Shown piece after piece: positions 62,251 through 64,000 of a stretch of 64,000 nt of DNA. Origin of the DNA: Brenneria izadpanahii (lineage in GTDB: Bacteria; Pseudomonadota; Gammaproteobacteria; Enterobacterales; Enterobacteriaceae); the NCBI RefSeq assembly GCF_017569925.1, contig NZ_CP050854.1, forward strand, positions 4,402,001 through 4,466,000, given 5' to 3'. A model generated the notes under the pieces. The model was not told where the DNA came from. It ran no database searches and saw nothing but the letters and a program-made list of their open reading frames with translations. Position 1 is the stretch's first letter. Every line of letters starts with the position of its first letter. The position numbers and the translations under genes were made by a program.

Positions 62251-63984
62251 TTATAGCGGCCATAAATGCTGGATCAGCAATTGCACCGAACGTTTGCCGC
62301 GATACTCATTCACATCCAGCTTGTACGCCAGTTCCGCTTCCCGCACGCTGCTGTCGGGCCATAGCAGCGTATCCACATTAAACGCGATGCCATCCAGCAG
62401 CGGGCCGCCGTTTATTGGCTCGACCATCACTTTCAAATGGCGCTCGCCCACCAATTTCTGTTGCAGAATACGGAAACGGCCATCGAATGTCGGCTCAGGG
62501 AAAGACTGTCCCCACGGCCCCGCATCACGCAGCATTTCCGCCGTGGATAGACACATTTCGGGCTGCGCCAGTTCGCCGTCCGACCAGATAACCCCCTCCA
62601 GTTGAGACGCGTCCAGCCACTCGCCCACCAGTTCGCCAAAACGCAAGCGAAACTCATCAAACTGATTTTCCATCAGCGAAAGCCCCGCCGCCATGGCATG
62701 GCCGCCGAATTTCAGCATCAATCCCGGATACAGCGTATCCAGCCGCTCCAGCGCATCACGCAGATGCAATCCGGCGATCGAACGCCCGGACCCTTTCAGA
62801 ATGCCGTCGCCCGCGGGGGCGAAAGCGATCACCGGACGATGAAAACGCTCTTTAATCCGCGACGCCAGAATACCCACCACGCCCTGGTGCCATTCCGGGT
62901 GGTACATCGCCAACCCATAGGGCAATTCGTCACGGCTGCGCTCCAACGTTTCGCACAGGCGCAGCGCTTCGACCTGCATCCCCTGCTCAATTTCACGACG
63001 CGTTTGGTTCAGCGCATCCAGATCGCTCGCCAGCATACGCGCCTGCGTGATGTCGTCGCTCAGCAGCAGCGCCACGCCAATCGACATATCGTCAAGCCGT
63101 CCGGCCGCATTGAGCCGCGGCCCAAGCGCGAAGCCGAGATCGCTGGCGACCAGTTGGCCGGCATCACGATTAGCGACTTCCAGCAGCGCGCGAATGCCGG
63201 GACGGCACTTCCCGGCGCGAATGCGGCTCAGCCCCTGCGCCACCAGAATGCGGTTGTTGGCGTCCAACGGCACCACGTCCGCCACCGTACCCAGCGCCAC
63301 CAGATCCAGCAACTCGGCCAGATTGGGTTCGGTCAGCATGTTTTGACTAAACCAGCCGCTTTCACGCAGCCGCGCCCGCAACGCCATCATCAGATAAAAG
63401 GCAACCCCGACGCCCGCCAGCGATTTCGACGAAAAAGCGCAGTCGATCAGGTTGGGGTTAATCATGGCGTCGGCGGCGGGCAGCGTTTCCCCCGGCAAAT
63501 GGTGGTCGGTAACCAGTACCGCGATACCGCGCCGGTGCGCTTCATCCACCCCGGCGTGGGAAGAAATGCCGTTATCCACCGTGACGATGACTTCGGCCCC
63601 CAGCGCCGCCGCCTGCGCCACTACCTCCGGGCTTAGCCCGTAGCCGTCATCAAAGCGGTTCGGCACCAGATAATTGACGTTAACGCCGCCCATACTGCGC
63701 AGCGCCAGCACCGTCAGCGCGGTGCTGGTTGCGCCGTCGGCGTCAAAATCGCCGACAATGACAATACGGCGCCGATCCGCCAATACCTGTTGCAGAAAAT
63801 CGACGGCCCGATCGATACCATTCAGCAGCCGGTAATCCAGTAAGCCGCGCAGGCTGCGTTCCAGTTCCTCCGCGCCTTTGATGCCGCGTTGCGCGTACAG
63901 ACGGCGCAACAGCGGCGGCATCGTCATAGGTAAATCAATATCTTCCGCCAGCGGACGCCGGCGGAGCTGAGTTATCAATTCCAC
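62251..63984 (-). CDS. recJ: Single-stranded-DNA-specific exonuclease RecJ
   Basis: RecJ is a 5'-3' exonuclease of the DHH family acting in recombination and mismatch repair. Motifs VGDFDADGATS, TVDNGISSHAG, the DHH motif VTDHHLPG and the C-terminal GGHAMAAGLSL are all visible, and the protein aligns with E. coli RecJ over its length. GTG at 63984 matches the position of the E. coli start and gives 577 residues. The frame stays open to the right edge (63999), so a longer N-terminus cannot be excluded. It is transcribed toward prfB and lysS. Confidence 0.93.
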   Translation of the reverse strand: MELITQLRRRPLAEDIDLPMTMPPLLRRLYAQRGIKGAEELERSLRGLLDYRLLNGIDRAVDFLQQVLADRRRIVIVGDFDADGATSTALTVLALRSMGGVNVNYLVPNRFDDGYGLSPEVVAQAAALGAEVIVTVDNGISSHAGVDEAHRRGIAVLVTDHHLPGETLPAADAMINPNLIDCAFSSKSLAGVGVAFYLMMALRARLRESGWFSQNMLTEPNLAELLDLVALGTVADVVPLDANNRILVAQGLSRIRAGKCRPGIRALLEVANRDAGQLVASDLGFALGPRLNAAGRLDDMSIGVALLLSDDITQARMLASDLDALNQTRREIEQGMQVEALRLCETLERSRDELPYGLAMYHPEWHQGVVGILASRIKERFHRPVIAFAPAGDGILKGSGRSIAGLHLRDALERLDTLYPGLMLKFGGHAMAAGLSLMENQFDEFRLRFGELVGEWLDASQLEGVIWSDGELAQPEMCLSTAEMLRDAGPWGQSFPEPTFDGRFRILQQKLVGERHLKVMVEPINGGPLLDGIAFNVDTLLWPDSSVREAELAYKLDVNEYRGKRSVQLLIQHLWPL

Positions 63985-64000
63985 GGCGTCATCAACCACC

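Noticed and set aside
1..64000. CRISPR array, transposase or toxin-antitoxin module
   Set aside because: No array of spaced repeats, no transposase motif and no recognised toxin or antitoxin was found on either strand.

Overview
The window looks like chromosome from a plant-associated enterobacterium of the Pectobacteriaceae (Pectobacterium, Brenneria, Lonsdalea, Dickeya or a relative). The basis is: recJ-prfB-lysS in E. coli-like order with a nearby glyU-type tRNA; close E. coli-like proteins (GhxP, YjcE, PfkB, CbpA/CbpM, YjbB, RF2, LysS, RecJ); Fur, CRP and PurR-like sites; and moderately high GC in most genes with one AT-rich island. Genus is inference; no 16S or marker search could be run.

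Layout. (1) 1-24.4 kb, almost all on the minus strand, is a surface-attachment locus. It starts with an OmpR-type two-component system, followed by a complete Tad/Flp pilus cluster in the order flp-tadV-rcpC-rcpA-rcpB-tadZ-tadA-tadB-tadC-tadD-tadE-tadF-tadG. Thirty-eight bases after tadG comes a 2,920-residue repeat adhesin, then a TolC-like outer-membrane lipoprotein that runs off the left edge. Pilus, type I adhesin and sensor may form one attachment programme. (2) 24.7-30.4 kb: a YjcE-like cation/proton antiporter and the GhxP purine permease with a PurR-like box; a tiny CRP-box transcription unit with two micro-ORFs; an LpxL/LpxP acyltransferase; and a CspA-family protein. (3) 30.9-34.9 kb is an AT-rich accessory island. 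It holds a small YmgB/AriR-like protein, a double-Mop molybdate binder, and two paralogous degenerate EAL proteins related to the motility regulator YdiV. The EAL genes share a duplicated GATC-rich promoter, and the first is coupled to a 44-residue membrane microprotein. Related intergenic repeats lie on both sides. (4) 35.2-37.5 kb: pfkB, and cbpA-cbpM with a one-base frameshift in cbpA. (5) 37.7-43.2 kb: a GntR/UTRA regulator divergent from an ABC importer operon that includes an alkaline-phosphatase-superfamily phosphodiesterase, probably for an organophosphorus compound. (6) 43.3-57.1 kb: YjbB phosphate exporter, a YghX-like hydrolase, two FepA-family catecholate-siderophore receptors with Fur-box-like sites, an AraC regulator, an IroE/Fes-like esterase, a DMT exporter, a Dabb protein, a YcaQ-type DNA glycosylase and a 2,3-butanediol dehydrogenase-like SDR. 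No siderophore biosynthesis gene is visible. (7) 57.5 kb to the end: tRNA-Gly(CCC), a LysE-type exporter with an AraC regulator, then lysS, prfB (with its programmed +1 frameshift) and recJ.

How the parts may work together. The left third builds adhesive surface structures and the YdiV-like EAL pair could tune motility versus attachment. The receptors, esterase and AraC regulator form an iron-scavenging module able to use catecholates made elsewhere. The rest is metabolic and housekeeping backbone. The strongest candidates for something undescribed are the twin micro-ORF transcript at 28.46-28.79 kb, the duplicated EAL promoters with identical GATC spacing plus the coupled microprotein, and the physically linked Tad/giant-adhesin locus.
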